A DNA stretch of 64,000 nt, from the NCBI GenBank assembly GCA_030446625.1, contig JAUJMY010000003.1, positions 141,644 through 205,643 of the forward strand, read 5' to 3'. This DNA comes from Gaiellaceae bacterium. Lineage in GTDB: Bacteria; Actinomycetota; Thermoleophilia; Gaiellales; Gaiellaceae. A model generated the notes under the pieces. The model was not told where the DNA came from and did not search any database. It saw only the letters and a program-made list of their open reading frames with translations. Below are positions 25,225-33,109 of this stretch, one piece after another. Each line of letters begins with the position of its first letter. Position 1 is the stretch's first letter. Made by a program: the position numbers and the translations under genes.

Positions 25225-26037
25225 TCAGCGCCGGAGGCGGGCCAGGATCCACGGGAGCGCGCCGGCGCGGAGCGGCCGGCGCCGCGCCGCGCGACCGGCT
25301 CGCCGCCGGGCGCGAAGGACCGCCAGCTCCTCGCGCGCTTCCTCGAGACGAGCCTCCGCCTTCCGAAGCCGTACCAGCAGCTTCTGCTCCCGCCGTTGCG
25401 CCTTTCGCAACGCCGCGTGCGTCCGCTCGAGGCGCTCCTCGACGGGCATCCAGCTGTTCACGCAGTGGTGGTCGGCATACGCCCGCTCGCGCTCCTCCGC
25501 GGTCGCCGGGTGGAAGAGCTCGGCGGGGACGACGTGTGCGTCGGCGAACTGCTTGACGTGGCGGTGCCAGAAGCTCGGGCCGCTGCGCGACGGCACGACG
25601 CGGGGCGCGTCCTCTCCCGGGTGCTTGTAGTTGACGGCGCGGGCGTCGCGAACGGCGGCCTCGAGAATCGGATGGCCGGCAGCGGCGCCGATCGGCGAGT
25701 TGTTCAGCTGCCGCCCCTTCTTGTGCGCGGCGGCGAAGAAGTCGACGCGCTCGACGAGCTCGTCGATCGGTCGCAGGCACTCCATGTCGGTGTCCACGTA
25801 GACGCCGCCGTAGCGCCACAACAGCTCGTAGCGAAGCAGGTCCGACCGCTCCGCCGGCGCCCGGAACGCCTCGAACACCTCGCGACGCCTCAGATCACTG
25901 GGAAGGTTGTCCTCCGTCCAGAGGCGGTGCTCCCAGCCGGGATGGTGCGCCTTCCACGTCTCTCCGTACTCGACGAACTCCTCGGACATCGGCTGATCGC
26001 CGAGCCAGATGCGGTGGACGATCCGCGGGATCGACAT
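25225..26037 (-). CDS. GT32-family glycosyltransferase, paralogue 2
   Basis: 270 residues from ATG 26037, with IPRIVHRIWLGDQPMSEEF, HRLWTEDNLPSDLRRRE, the DXD motif YVDTDMECLRPIDEL, GRQLNNSPIGAAAGHPILE and FWHRHVKQFADAHVVPAELF. Its tail is a coiled coil (RKAQRREQKLLVRLRKAEAR) plus Arg-rich end. It is more like the next gene (26289-27290) than the other GT32 members. The 125 bp downstream and 250 bp upstream hold no gene I can support; the upstream gap is rich in short GGC/CGC runs. Confidence 0.9.
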   Translation of the reverse strand: MSIPRIVHRIWLGDQPMSEEFVEYGETWKAHHPGWEHRLWTEDNLPSDLRRREVFEAFRAPAERSDLLRYELLWRYGGVYVDTDMECLRPIDELVERVDFFAAAHKKGRQLNNSPIGAAAGHPILEAAVRDARAVNYKHPGEDAPRVVPSRSGPSFWHRHVKQFADAHVVPAELFHPATAEERERAYADHHCVNSWMPVEERLERTHAALRKAQRREQKLLVRLRKAEARLEEAREELAVLRARRRAGRAARRRPLRAGALPWILARLRR

Positions 26038-26288
26038 GCGCCGACACAGTAGCGGCGCCGTTCGCGTCCGTCTTCCTGCGCGGCTACGTTCGCTCGAACG
26101 CCGCCCGCGAACCGGTCTCGTGCGTCCGGCAGCGGCGCGGATCGACCCGAGTGGCCGCCGCCGGCGACGGCGGCGAAGACGTAGTGCCGCGGCGGCGAGG
26201 GCGAGCACGAACGGCGACCGAAGTGTCGCCGTCCCGAAGCTCGAGGCGGCGAGGACCCCGCCCGCGCAGGTGTCCGTCGCAGACGTCG

Positions 26289-27290
26289 TCAGCCGGCAGA
26301 TCGCCGGACGCGGGCCAGAATCCGCGACAGCGCGCCGGCGCTTAGCGGCCGGCGCGGCGCCGCGCGACGGGCTCGGCGTCGCGCGCCGAGAACCGCCAGC
26401 TCCTCGCGCGCCTCCTCGAGACGAGCCTCCGCCTTCTGAAGTCGGGCCACGAGCTTCTCCTCCCGAGCCTCGGCCTTCCCGAGTCGCGCCTGGAGCTTCT
26501 CCTCCCGAGCCTCCGCCTCCCGAAGCCAGGCCCCGAGTCGCGCCTGGAGCTTCTCCTCCCGAGCCTCCGCCTCCCGAAGCCAGGCCAGATGCTTCTGCTC
26601 GCGAGCCTCGGCCTTCCGGAGTCGAGCCAGGAGGTTCTCCTCCGCGCGGCGTGTCGTGCTCAACACCCGCTGGACCACGACGAGGCGCTTCTCGACCGAC
26701 ATCCAGCTGTTCGCGTGGTGGTGCTCCGCGTATGCCCGCTCGCGCTGCTCGGCGGTCCCGGGGTGAAAGAGCTCGGCCGGGACGATGTGCGCGTCCGCGA
26801 ACTGTCTGACGTGGCGGCCCCAGAAGCCGGGGCCTGTGCCGTTCCCGCGGTACTGCGCCGGCTCCTCTCCCGGATGCTCGTACTCGACGCTGGCGGCGTC
26901 CCGGACGGCGGCCTCGAGAATCGGGTGGCCAGGGGTCGCGCCGATCGGCTGGTTGTTGATCTGCCTCCCCTTCTTGTGCTCGGCGGCGAAGAAGTCGACG
27001 CCCTCGGCGAGCTCGTCGATCGGTCGCAGACATTCCATGTCGGTGTCCACGTAGACGCCGCCGTAACGCCAGACGAGCTCGTAGCGGAGCAGGTCGGAGC
27101 GCTCCGCCGGCATGCGGAACCGCTCGAGGATCTCGCGCCGCCTCAGATCACTGGGAAGGCTGTCCTCCGTCCACAGGCGGTGCTCCCAATCGGGGTGGTG
27201 CGCCTTCCACGTCTCGCCGTAACGAACGAATTCCTCCGGCATCGCGGCGCCGCCGAGCCAGACCCTGTGGAGGATCTTCGGGATCGCCAC
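26289..27290 (-). CDS. GT32-family glycosyltransferase, paralogue 3, with repeated coiled coil
   Basis: 333 residues from GTG 27290. The catalytic half has IPKILHRVWLGGAAMPEEF, DXD in YVDTDMECLRPIDEL, GRQINNQPIGATPGHPILE and FWGRHVRQFADAHIVPAELF. Residues from about 215 onward are a coiled coil built from a repeated LREAEAREEKLQARL-type unit, ending in an Arg-rich tail almost the same as paralogue 2's. The tail may mediate self-association or binding to other transferases (inference). Confidence 0.9.
   Translation of the reverse strand: MAIPKILHRVWLGGAAMPEEFVRYGETWKAHHPDWEHRLWTEDSLPSDLRRREILERFRMPAERSDLLRYELVWRYGGVYVDTDMECLRPIDELAEGVDFFAAEHKKGRQINNQPIGATPGHPILEAAVRDAASVEYEHPGEEPAQYRGNGTGPGFWGRHVRQFADAHIVPAELFHPGTAEQRERAYAEHHHANSWMSVEKRLVVVQRVLSTTRRAEENLLARLRKAEAREQKHLAWLREAEAREEKLQARLGAWLREAEAREEKLQARLGKAEAREEKLVARLQKAEARLEEAREELAVLGARRRARRAAPRRPLSAGALSRILARVRRSAG
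26481..26586. repeat. 54-bp in-frame tandem repeat in a GT32 coiled-coil tail
   Basis: The segment beginning GAGTCGCGCCTGGAGCTTCT at 26481 recurs at 26535 with the same ~52 bases, an offset of exactly 54 bp (18 codons). Degenerate further copies flank it. Because the offset is a multiple of three, copy-number change lengthens or shortens the coiled coil without breaking the gene. Confidence 0.85.
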
Positions 27291-27336
27291 CGAGCCAGCT
27301 TACGCGACAGCAGCGGCACGGCGACTCCGCGAGCTG

Positions 27337-29325
27337 TCAGTCGCGCGGCCGCTCGACCCGCCGCGCGTACAGCGCTCGCCGCAGGGCCCGGCCGCCGCGG
27401 CGGCGAAGGCTGCGAGCGTGGTTCGTGCCGCGTGCGACGCGTAGGCGGTTCGTCTTCCGCGCGCGCCGGAAGCGCCGGCGGCCCGTCTTCCGCGCGTGCT
27501 CGAGACGCCGCCGGCCCGTCTTCCGCGCGTGCTGGACGCGCCGGCGGACGAGCTTGCGCCGTCGCTCGCGCTCTCGCTCGCTCGTCTCGAGCGCGGCCAG
27601 CAATCGCGCGACGAGGCGGAGCAGCGGCCACACGAGCAGAGCGCGCACCCGGGACGGCTCAGGTGACCGCTCCCGGCGGCCCGTCCGCTCGATGACGTCG
27701 GCGAGGATCGGGGCGGCCGGCCGGTCGAGGCCGTGCGGCCGGACGAACTCGCGCAGGAACGCGCTCGCGTCGGGCGGCGGCTCCTCCCCGCGCAGGAGCG
27801 CCGTGAGCTGCTCGGCGTGCTCGTCGACCGAGCGCGCGAGCCGCATCATCCCGCCGCCCACGGTGTGGAGGTACGCGAAGTGGGCTGACCCCTGCTGGGT
27901 TCGCCTGAACTCGTCGGTCAGGACCGAGAGCACTGGTCTTCCGACGACGGCGCTCTCGATGAGAGCCGTGGTGTTCACGCCGACGACGGCAGCGCTGTGG
28001 AAGATCGAGTCGAAGAAGTCGTCGTCCTCCCGTTCGTGGGAGCGGTCGATCGACGGCGAGGGCCAGATCGTCGCGTTCTCGCCGAGGGCCGTGCTCACGC
28101 CTGGGTCGACCCACTGCGACGTCGCCTTCGGGTGCGGGCGCACCAGGACGCCGATCCCCTCCAGTTCCGGCCTCGAGCGCACAGTCCGCGCCCAGCGCAC
28201 GACCCAGTCGGGCTCGCCCGCGCCGGAGATGAAGTTCGACGACGCGAGGTAGAGGACGTAGGGTCGCTCGGGATCGAGGCCCGCCTCGGCGCAGAACGCG
28301 CTGCGGTCGCGGCTCGGCTCGCGCTCGAACCACTTGTCGAACGGCTGCGCCCCCGTCGCGACGACGACGTCCGGGGAGACGCCGTGGATCTCGATCGCCT
28401 CGCGCCGCTGGGTCTCGTTCCAGACGGTGATCACGTCGGGGACCTCGGCGATCACGCCCTTCGAGGTCAGGTTGTCCCAGCTCCGCACGGCGCCGACGGA
28501 GGGAATCCCGAGCCGCTTCGCGGCCCTGATGAACTCCGCCTGCCTGGGATCGACGACGAGGGCGGACACGATCAGGAGGTCCGGCCGGCGCTCGCACAGC
28601 CAGCGCGTGACGGCCGGTCCCGGAGGCATCGTCTCGACGACGACACGGAGCACGCCGGCGAGCGCTCGCCCACCCCCCGCGCACCGGCCCCCCCGGGGCC
28701 CCGCCAGCGCGTGCACCGGCCCCGGCGCGGACATACACGCCCCGTCTGGCCCCCCGTCCGGGCCCCCGAACCGGGGGCGCCGCTGCGCGGCCCTGAGTAA
28801 CCCCGCCGGCGTGGGAGCGCCGCCGCGGGCGCACACGATCTGGCGGTCCGGCCGGCGCTCGCACACCCCGGGGGTGCCGGCGGGCCCCGGAGGCATCGTC
28901 TCGACGCCCACCCGGCGCACGCCGGCGCGCGCGCCCCGACCCCGCTCGCTCCTGCCCCAGCGGGTCCCGGCGAGCGCTTGCACGAGCCGCGGCGCGTACT
29001 TCCACGCCCGGTCTGGCACCGCTTCCGTGCCCGCGAAGCGAGGCGCGCGGTAGTGAAGCGCCGCGAGTCCGGTCCACGCCTTTCGGAAGAGGACGGGCTC
29101 CGGGTCGTCGTGGTCGTCGAGGCGCAGCCACTCCCGGGTGATCGCCGGGAACTCGGCGCGCAGGCGGCGGATGACGACCGTCGTGGCTTCCGGCGAAACG
29201 ACCTTGCCGAAGACCATGGCTACGCTGTGGCCGCGCTCGGCGAGGATCCGCAGCGTCGGCGCGAAGACGTACGCCTGGCCCTCGACGTCGATGAGGAACG
29301 CGATTCGCAGCCGTGTCGAGGCCAT
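27337..29325 (-). CDS. GT-B-like transferase, paralogue 3 of 3, with a corrupted internal duplication and Arg/Lys repeat tail
   Basis: 662 residues as written, from ATG 29325 (RIAFLIDVEGQAYVFAPTL). It shares VRSWDNLTSKG, WNETQRREAIEIHG, TGAQPFDKWF, RPHPKATSQW, SIFHSAAVVGVNTTALIES and GSAHFAYL with the (+) paralogues at 16758 and 18294. Around residues 110-225 a segment appears twice (VETMPPGPAG...CERRPD and VETMPPGPAV...CERRPD), the first copy full of odd Gly/Pro/Arg substitutions, so the true protein is probably ~90 residues shorter. The C-terminus carries a repeated HARKTGRRR-like unit, very basic. Function unknown; probably a transferase of the same glycan. Confidence 0.72.
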   Translation of the reverse strand: MASTRLRIAFLIDVEGQAYVFAPTLRILAERGHSVAMVFGKVVSPEATTVVIRRLRAEFPAITREWLRLDDHDDPEPVLFRKAWTGLAALHYRAPRFAGTEAVPDRAWKYAPRLVQALAGTRWGRSERGRGARAGVRRVGVETMPPGPAGTPGVCERRPDRQIVCARGGAPTPAGLLRAAQRRPRFGGPDGGPDGACMSAPGPVHALAGPRGGRCAGGGRALAGVLRVVVETMPPGPAVTRWLCERRPDLLIVSALVVDPRQAEFIRAAKRLGIPSVGAVRSWDNLTSKGVIAEVPDVITVWNETQRREAIEIHGVSPDVVVATGAQPFDKWFEREPSRDRSAFCAEAGLDPERPYVLYLASSNFISGAGEPDWVVRWARTVRSRPELEGIGVLVRPHPKATSQWVDPGVSTALGENATIWPSPSIDRSHEREDDDFFDSIFHSAAVVGVNTTALIESAVVGRPVLSVLTDEFRRTQQGSAHFAYLHTVGGGMMRLARSVDEHAEQLTALLRGEEPPPDASAFLREFVRPHGLDRPAAPILADVIERTGRRERSPEPSRVRALLVWPLLRLVARLLAALETSERERERRRKLVRRRVQHARKTGRRRLEHARKTGRRRFRRARKTNRLRVARGTNHARSLRRRGGRALRRALYARRVERPRD
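28650..28995. repeat. Degenerate ~265-bp duplication with C-rich errors, probable assembly artefact
   Basis: GGAGGCATCGTCTCGACG occurs near 28622 and again near 28888, with surrounding sequence alignable over about 265 bp. Between them the plus strand is full of C runs (CACCCCCCGC, GGCCCCCCGG, GGCCCCCCGT) that turn the encoded protein into low-complexity Gly/Pro/Arg. This is the pattern expected of a low-quality read spliced into the contig, and it resembles the end of the window. Confidence 0.6.
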
Positions 29326-29339
29326 ACCGGCGGCGTCCC

Positions 29340-30188
29340 CTACGGCCAGCGGAGGCGTCCGGCGGCCCGTGCGGCGAGCGCGCGCGGCGCTCTGCGTGCG
29401 CGCCGCCGCAGCCGCGGCCACGCGACGCGGACGCGATGGCCGCCGCGCTCGAGCGGCTCGAGCGCCAGCCGCAGTGCCATCCGGCGCTCGACGCGGTCGC
29501 CGAGGGCGAGGGCGAGCTTCGCCCTCGTGCGCTCGAGCTCGGCCCGCGTCAGGTCGAGCTCCGCCTGCGCCTGGGCGAGGCGCTGCTCCGCGATCAACGT
29601 CGCCTCCCGGAAGCCCTTCGCGTCCTTCCAGCTGCGAGCCGCGTGGTGGACGGCGACCGCCCGTTCCCGCTGCGCGGGCGTCACGGGGTAGAACAGCTCG
29701 GGCTCGAAGATCCTGATCTCCGGGTACTGCTTGACGAGCGCGTCGAAGAAGAGTGGTCCGGCGGCGTGCTTGTCGTAGCCGTGGAACTGCCGCGGGCGCA
29801 GCTCCGCGAGCGCGCGGTCGAGGATCGGATGCTCGGGCGCCGAGCCGATGATCGCGTTGTTCACGCGGCCCGGCTTTAGGTAGGCGGTGAAGAAGTCCGC
29901 GCCGTCGATGAGCGGCTCGATCGACCGGCGGCACTCGAAGTCGGTGTCGACGTAGACGCCCCCGTAGCGGTAGAGGACCTCGAGCCGGAGGATGTCCGAG
30001 CGCTCGGCCGGGACGCGCAAGCGGTCGTACACCTCCGGGCGGCGAACGCCCTCGGGAACCGTCTCCTCGGTCCACAGCCTCACCTCCCAGCCGGGGTGGT
30101 GCCGCTGCCAGGAGCGCCGGTACTCCTGGAACTCGTCGGGCATCGGGTCGGGCCCGACCCAGATCTGGTGGATGATCGGCGGGATCAC
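29340..30188 (-). CDS. GT32-family glycosyltransferase, paralogue 4
   Basis: 282 residues from GTG 30188: IPPIIHQIWVGPDPMPDEF, WEVRLWTEETVPEG, the DXD motif in YVDTDFECRRSIEPL, GRVNNAIIGSAPEHPILD. It is the most divergent of the four GT32 members here. The tail has a helical repeat (AQAELDLTRAELERTRAKL) and a basic end. It lies 14 bp upstream of the GT-B paralogue and 10 bp downstream of the HAD gene in transcription order. Confidence 0.9.
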   Translation of the reverse strand: MIPPIIHQIWVGPDPMPDEFQEYRRSWQRHHPGWEVRLWTEETVPEGVRRPEVYDRLRVPAERSDILRLEVLYRYGGVYVDTDFECRRSIEPLIDGADFFTAYLKPGRVNNAIIGSAPEHPILDRALAELRPRQFHGYDKHAAGPLFFDALVKQYPEIRIFEPELFYPVTPAQRERAVAVHHAARSWKDAKGFREATLIAEQRLAQAQAELDLTRAELERTRAKLALALGDRVERRMALRLALEPLERGGHRVRVAWPRLRRRARRAPRALAARAAGRLRWP

Positions 30189-30198
30189 GGCGCGTACC

Positions 30199-30906
30199 CT
30201 AGCCCGGCCGCTGGCCGAGGCCGAGGGCCGCGAAGAACTCGTCGGGCGGCGGGAGCCGCTCCAGGAGGAGCCACGGCGCGTGCTCCGCGAGCTCGGCCGC
30301 CGTATGCGACCCGGTCGCCACCGCGACCGTCCGCGCGCCGATCGCGTTTCCGCAGCGAATGTCGTACGGCGTGTCGCCGACCACGTAGACGCGCCCCTCG
30401 CTGTCGTCGGCGAGCAGCTTGCGCGCGAGGCCGGCCGCTTTCCGCGCGATGTCGACGCGCGGCCCCGGCGCCTCGCAGAAGGCTCCGGGGTGCGGAAAGA
30501 ATGCGTCCAGCGCGTAGTGCGCGAGCTTCGCGGTCGCGCCCGCGGCCGTGTTCCCGGTCAGGAGCAGGGAGGCGACGTCCGGCCGGTCTCGCAGCTCCGT
30601 CAAGATCTCGACCACCCCGGACAGGGCGGCGCCCCGGCGGCGATGGAGCGACGCGGGGAGGTGCCGCTCGTACGCCCGCAGGAACGCGTCGACCGTCGCC
30701 GGGTCGTCCGGCTGCCGCGCCGTGCGCAGGGCGAGCGAGGCGACCTCGGCGTCCGTCAGCCCGGAGGTCACGAGGGACGAGAGGTCGGCGTCGACGCCGC
30801 GTACTTCACGGAGCGCCTCCTCCAGAGCGAAGACGCCGGCCCGCGCCGTCGTCAGCAGGGTGCCGTCGAGGTCCCAGAACACGACGGCTTCGACGCGGCC
30901 GGTCAC
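30199..30906 (-). CDS. HAD-superfamily phosphatase (phosphoglycolate-phosphatase-like)
   Basis: 235 residues from GTG 30906. Motif I is FWDLDGTLL (nucleophile Asp and general acid Asp), motif II lies in LLLTGNT, and motif IV is YVVGDTPYDIRCGNAIGARTVAV. A helical cap sits between. It should hydrolyse a phosphate monoester; in this operon the target may be a sugar phosphate precursor (inference). Its start overlaps the capsule-transferase stop by four bases, so they are coupled. Confidence 0.85.
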   Translation of the reverse strand: MTGRVEAVVFWDLDGTLLTTARAGVFALEEALREVRGVDADLSSLVTSGLTDAEVASLALRTARQPDDPATVDAFLRAYERHLPASLHRRRGAALSGVVEILTELRDRPDVASLLLTGNTAAGATAKLAHYALDAFFPHPGAFCEAPGPRVDIARKAAGLARKLLADDSEGRVYVVGDTPYDIRCGNAIGARTVAVATGSHTAAELAEHAPWLLLERLPPPDEFFAALGLGQRPG

Positions 30907-32294
30907 GAACGCGACGCGACGAGGCGGGCGCTCGCGCGTGCGGCCAAGTCCTCGCGCGCGACGCGGTCGAGCGTGCCCGCGAGCGCTCGCGCGTTCTCCG
31001 GCGAGCGGTCGACGAGCACCGGCGCGCCGGGCCGGCAGCGGCGCATGGCGGCGTGAAGGAAGCGGGTGATCCGCTCGGGATCGGGCCGGTAGCGCAGCAG
31101 CGCGGGGACGCCGTGCCGGATCTCGGCGAACGACGCCAGGTCGACCGTGACGCCGAGACCCGCGTAGAACGGCTGCCCGAGCGTGAGCACCGGCTTCTCG
31201 TAGAGGAGCGCCTCGAGCCCGACCGTCGAGCTGATGACCGCGACCGCGTCCGCGCCGCGGATCAGCGAGTGCGAGCTCGTCAGCGGATGCACGAGGCGGG
31301 TGTTCTCGCGGCTCTGCAGGCGGCGCAGAAGCGAGAGCTTGTTCCGCCCGATCGACATCGGGTGCTCCTTGAGGACGAGGTCGTACCCGGCCGGCAGGGC
31401 GTCCGCGATCTGCTCCGCGATCGACGCTTGGTCGACGCAGTGGGGGATCACGCGCTTGATCTTGTAGTCGTCCGTCACGTGCAGCGGGAAGTACACGTAC
31501 CGCCGATCGGGCGCGGGCCGGGCGTAGAGCGGGCGTGCCGCGACGTGGCGCGCGCGCTCGCCGATGTGGCCGGCGAGCCAGCGACCCGGCCTGAGGTACT
31601 CCTCGTCGCGGTCCTCGCCCAGCCGTGCGCCGGCGTGCTCGAGCCACTGGCCCACGCGCGCCCTCGTCAGCCCGGTGCTGCGGTGCGCGCGGATAGGCTC
31701 GCCGCGGTCGGTGAAGCGACTGCGGAACCGCTCGACGTCGGTCCGCTCCTCCGGGGAGAGCGCGCGCAGCTCCTCGGGCGCGACGATCGGCGCGTGCATC
31801 GTGTCGACGTAGAGGCGCAGCGGGTCGGGGAAGATCGTGTAGAAGAGGAACAGCGTCGGGATCCCACGGTCGAGCGCGACGAGGTGCGCGGCCGTGCGGA
31901 CGGTCTCGGAGCCGACCTCCGGTACGACGACCTCGGGCTCGAGCTCGTCGAAGAGGCGCTCCATCGCGCGTACGTGGCGGATCGTCCGGCGCAGGCACCA
32001 CTCCTCCGGCTGCCCGGCGCACGGGCGGTCGGTCCGGTAGACGTCCCGGATCGTGGGCAGGGAGTAGCGGCGCTCGATCCGCTCGGCCTCCGCCCACGGG
32101 TCGTCCGGCTCGGAGAGCTCGGCCATCACGTCGCGCAGCGACCTGGCGTCGATCCCGCGCGCGCGCAGCCGCGTCCGCGACCGCCGCGAGACGGTCACGT
32201 GCGCGACCTCGTGGCCGCGGCGAGCGAGCTCCTCCCCGACCGTGCCGTAGAAGTCGCTCTCGAAGCTCTGGATGGTGACGAAAAGGAAGCGGAT
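30903..32294 (-). CDS. Capsule-polysaccharide-synthesis type transferase, apparent ATC start
   Basis: 463 residues if started at ATC 32294. C-terminal motifs match capsule synthesis transferases: LVLKEHPMSIGRN, TRLVHPLTSSHSLIRGADAVAVISSTVGLEALLYEKPVLTLG, and FYAGLGVTVD. The first canonical start, GTG 32198, would cut off the first GT-B strand; the 32 codons before it read IRFLFVTIQSFESDFYGTV...ARRGHEVAHV, exactly where paralogous families begin MKVVFF. A strong AAGGAG site stands six bases before ATC, and a stop (TAA) shortly upstream excludes other starts. Either ATC is used or a base is miscalled. It heads the long minus-strand operon. Confidence 0.8.
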   Translation of the reverse strand: MRFLFVTIQSFESDFYGTVGEELARRGHEVAHVTVSRRSRTRLRARGIDARSLRDVMAELSEPDDPWAEAERIERRYSLPTIRDVYRTDRPCAGQPEEWCLRRTIRHVRAMERLFDELEPEVVVPEVGSETVRTAAHLVALDRGIPTLFLFYTIFPDPLRLYVDTMHAPIVAPEELRALSPEERTDVERFRSRFTDRGEPIRAHRSTGLTRARVGQWLEHAGARLGEDRDEEYLRPGRWLAGHIGERARHVAARPLYARPAPDRRYVYFPLHVTDDYKIKRVIPHCVDQASIAEQIADALPAGYDLVLKEHPMSIGRNKLSLLRRLQSRENTRLVHPLTSSHSLIRGADAVAVISSTVGLEALLYEKPVLTLGQPFYAGLGVTVDLASFAEIRHGVPALLRYRPDPERITRFLHAAMRRCRPGAPVLVDRSPENARALAGTLDRVAREDLAARASARLVASRS

Positions 32295-32300
32295 AGCAGG

Positions 32301-32306
32301 CTCCTT
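32301..32306 (-). promoter_or_regulatory. Ribosome binding site AAGGAG that decides a non-canonical ATC start
   Basis: On the minus strand AAGGAG is followed by CCTGCT and then ATC (32294-32292). The spacing of six is ideal, no ATG, GTG or TTG occurs in frame between the upstream stop TAA (32321-32319) and the conserved N-terminus, and the site has no other gene to serve. Confidence 0.65.
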
Positions 32307-32332
32307 GGCGCCGTTAGATTAGACGCGGTCGC

Positions 32333-33109
32333 ATGCGTGCCCGGCGCCCCTACCAAGCTGCGGCGCTGACCCGCCTTCGCCTGGCCCCCGACACCGACGA
32401 GCGCCACGCGCTCGCCGCCCGCCTTGCGGGACGGCCGGAGACGGTGCTCGACGTCGGCGGGGTGAAGGGGCAACTCGCCGCGCTCCTGCCGCAGAGCCGG
32501 GTCACGACCGTGAACGTCGACGAGCCGGCAGACGTCGTCTTCGATGGAGCGACGCTGCCGTTTCCCGATCGATCCTTCGAGCTCGTCACGAGCCTCGACG
32601 TGCTCGAGCACCTCCAGCGCGAAGAGCGCGCGGCGCACCTCCGGGAGCTCGCGCGCGTCGCCGCCTCGCACATCGTCCTGTGCTGCCCGCTCGGGACGCA
32701 GGCGCACGCGCTCGCCGAGGCGGAGCTCGCCGCCTGGCACGCCGCCATCGTCGGCCGCCGTCATCGTTTCCTCGACGAGCACGTGGTCAACGGCCTGCCG
32801 ACGGAGGCCGAGCTGCGCGATCTCGTCGCGCCGATCGGCGACTTCTCGTTTCAGTTCCGCTACCACGGAGACTTCCGCCGGATCCAGGAGGTGTTCCGGC
32901 TCGGCGTCGTCGCCAAGGCCCGTCGGCGTCCGCGCGCCCTCGCAGCCTATGCGCGGCGACGGCTCACGAACCGTCCCGACCTCGTGCTCGACGACGCCGC
33001 AGGCCCGTTCACGAACCGCGTCTTCCTGCACGCGAGGCGGCTATCGTCACCGGCCGCACGACCATCCGTGACCGAGCATGGCGAACCACGACCAGATGAC
33101 GAACGCTGA
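32333..33109 (+). CDS. Class I SAM-dependent methyltransferase
   Basis: 258 residues from ATG 32333. The SAM site is VLDVGGVKGQLAALLP, followed by VNVDEPADVVFDG, FELVTSLDVLEHL and HIVLCCPLG, the Methyltransf_11/25 order. Located divergently from the capsule-transferase gene (38 bp between) and upstream of a GT2 gene that it overlaps by 32 bases, it probably methylates a sugar residue. The exact acceptor is unknown. Confidence 0.82.
   Translation: MRARRPYQAAALTRLRLAPDTDERHALAARLAGRPETVLDVGGVKGQLAALLPQSRVTTVNVDEPADVVFDGATLPFPDRSFELVTSLDVLEHLQREERAAHLRELARVAASHIVLCCPLGTQAHALAEAELAAWHAAIVGRRHRFLDEHVVNGLPTEAELRDLVAPIGDFSFQFRYHGDFRRIQEVFRLGVVAKARRRPRALAAYARRRLTNRPDLVLDDAAGPFTNRVFLHARRLSSPAARPSVTEHGEPRPDDER

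Noticed and set aside
26038..26288. Extra small gene in the gap between two GT32 genes
   Set aside because: Open frames exist on both strands but are Arg/Ala-rich without start signals or motifs; I see no supported feature.
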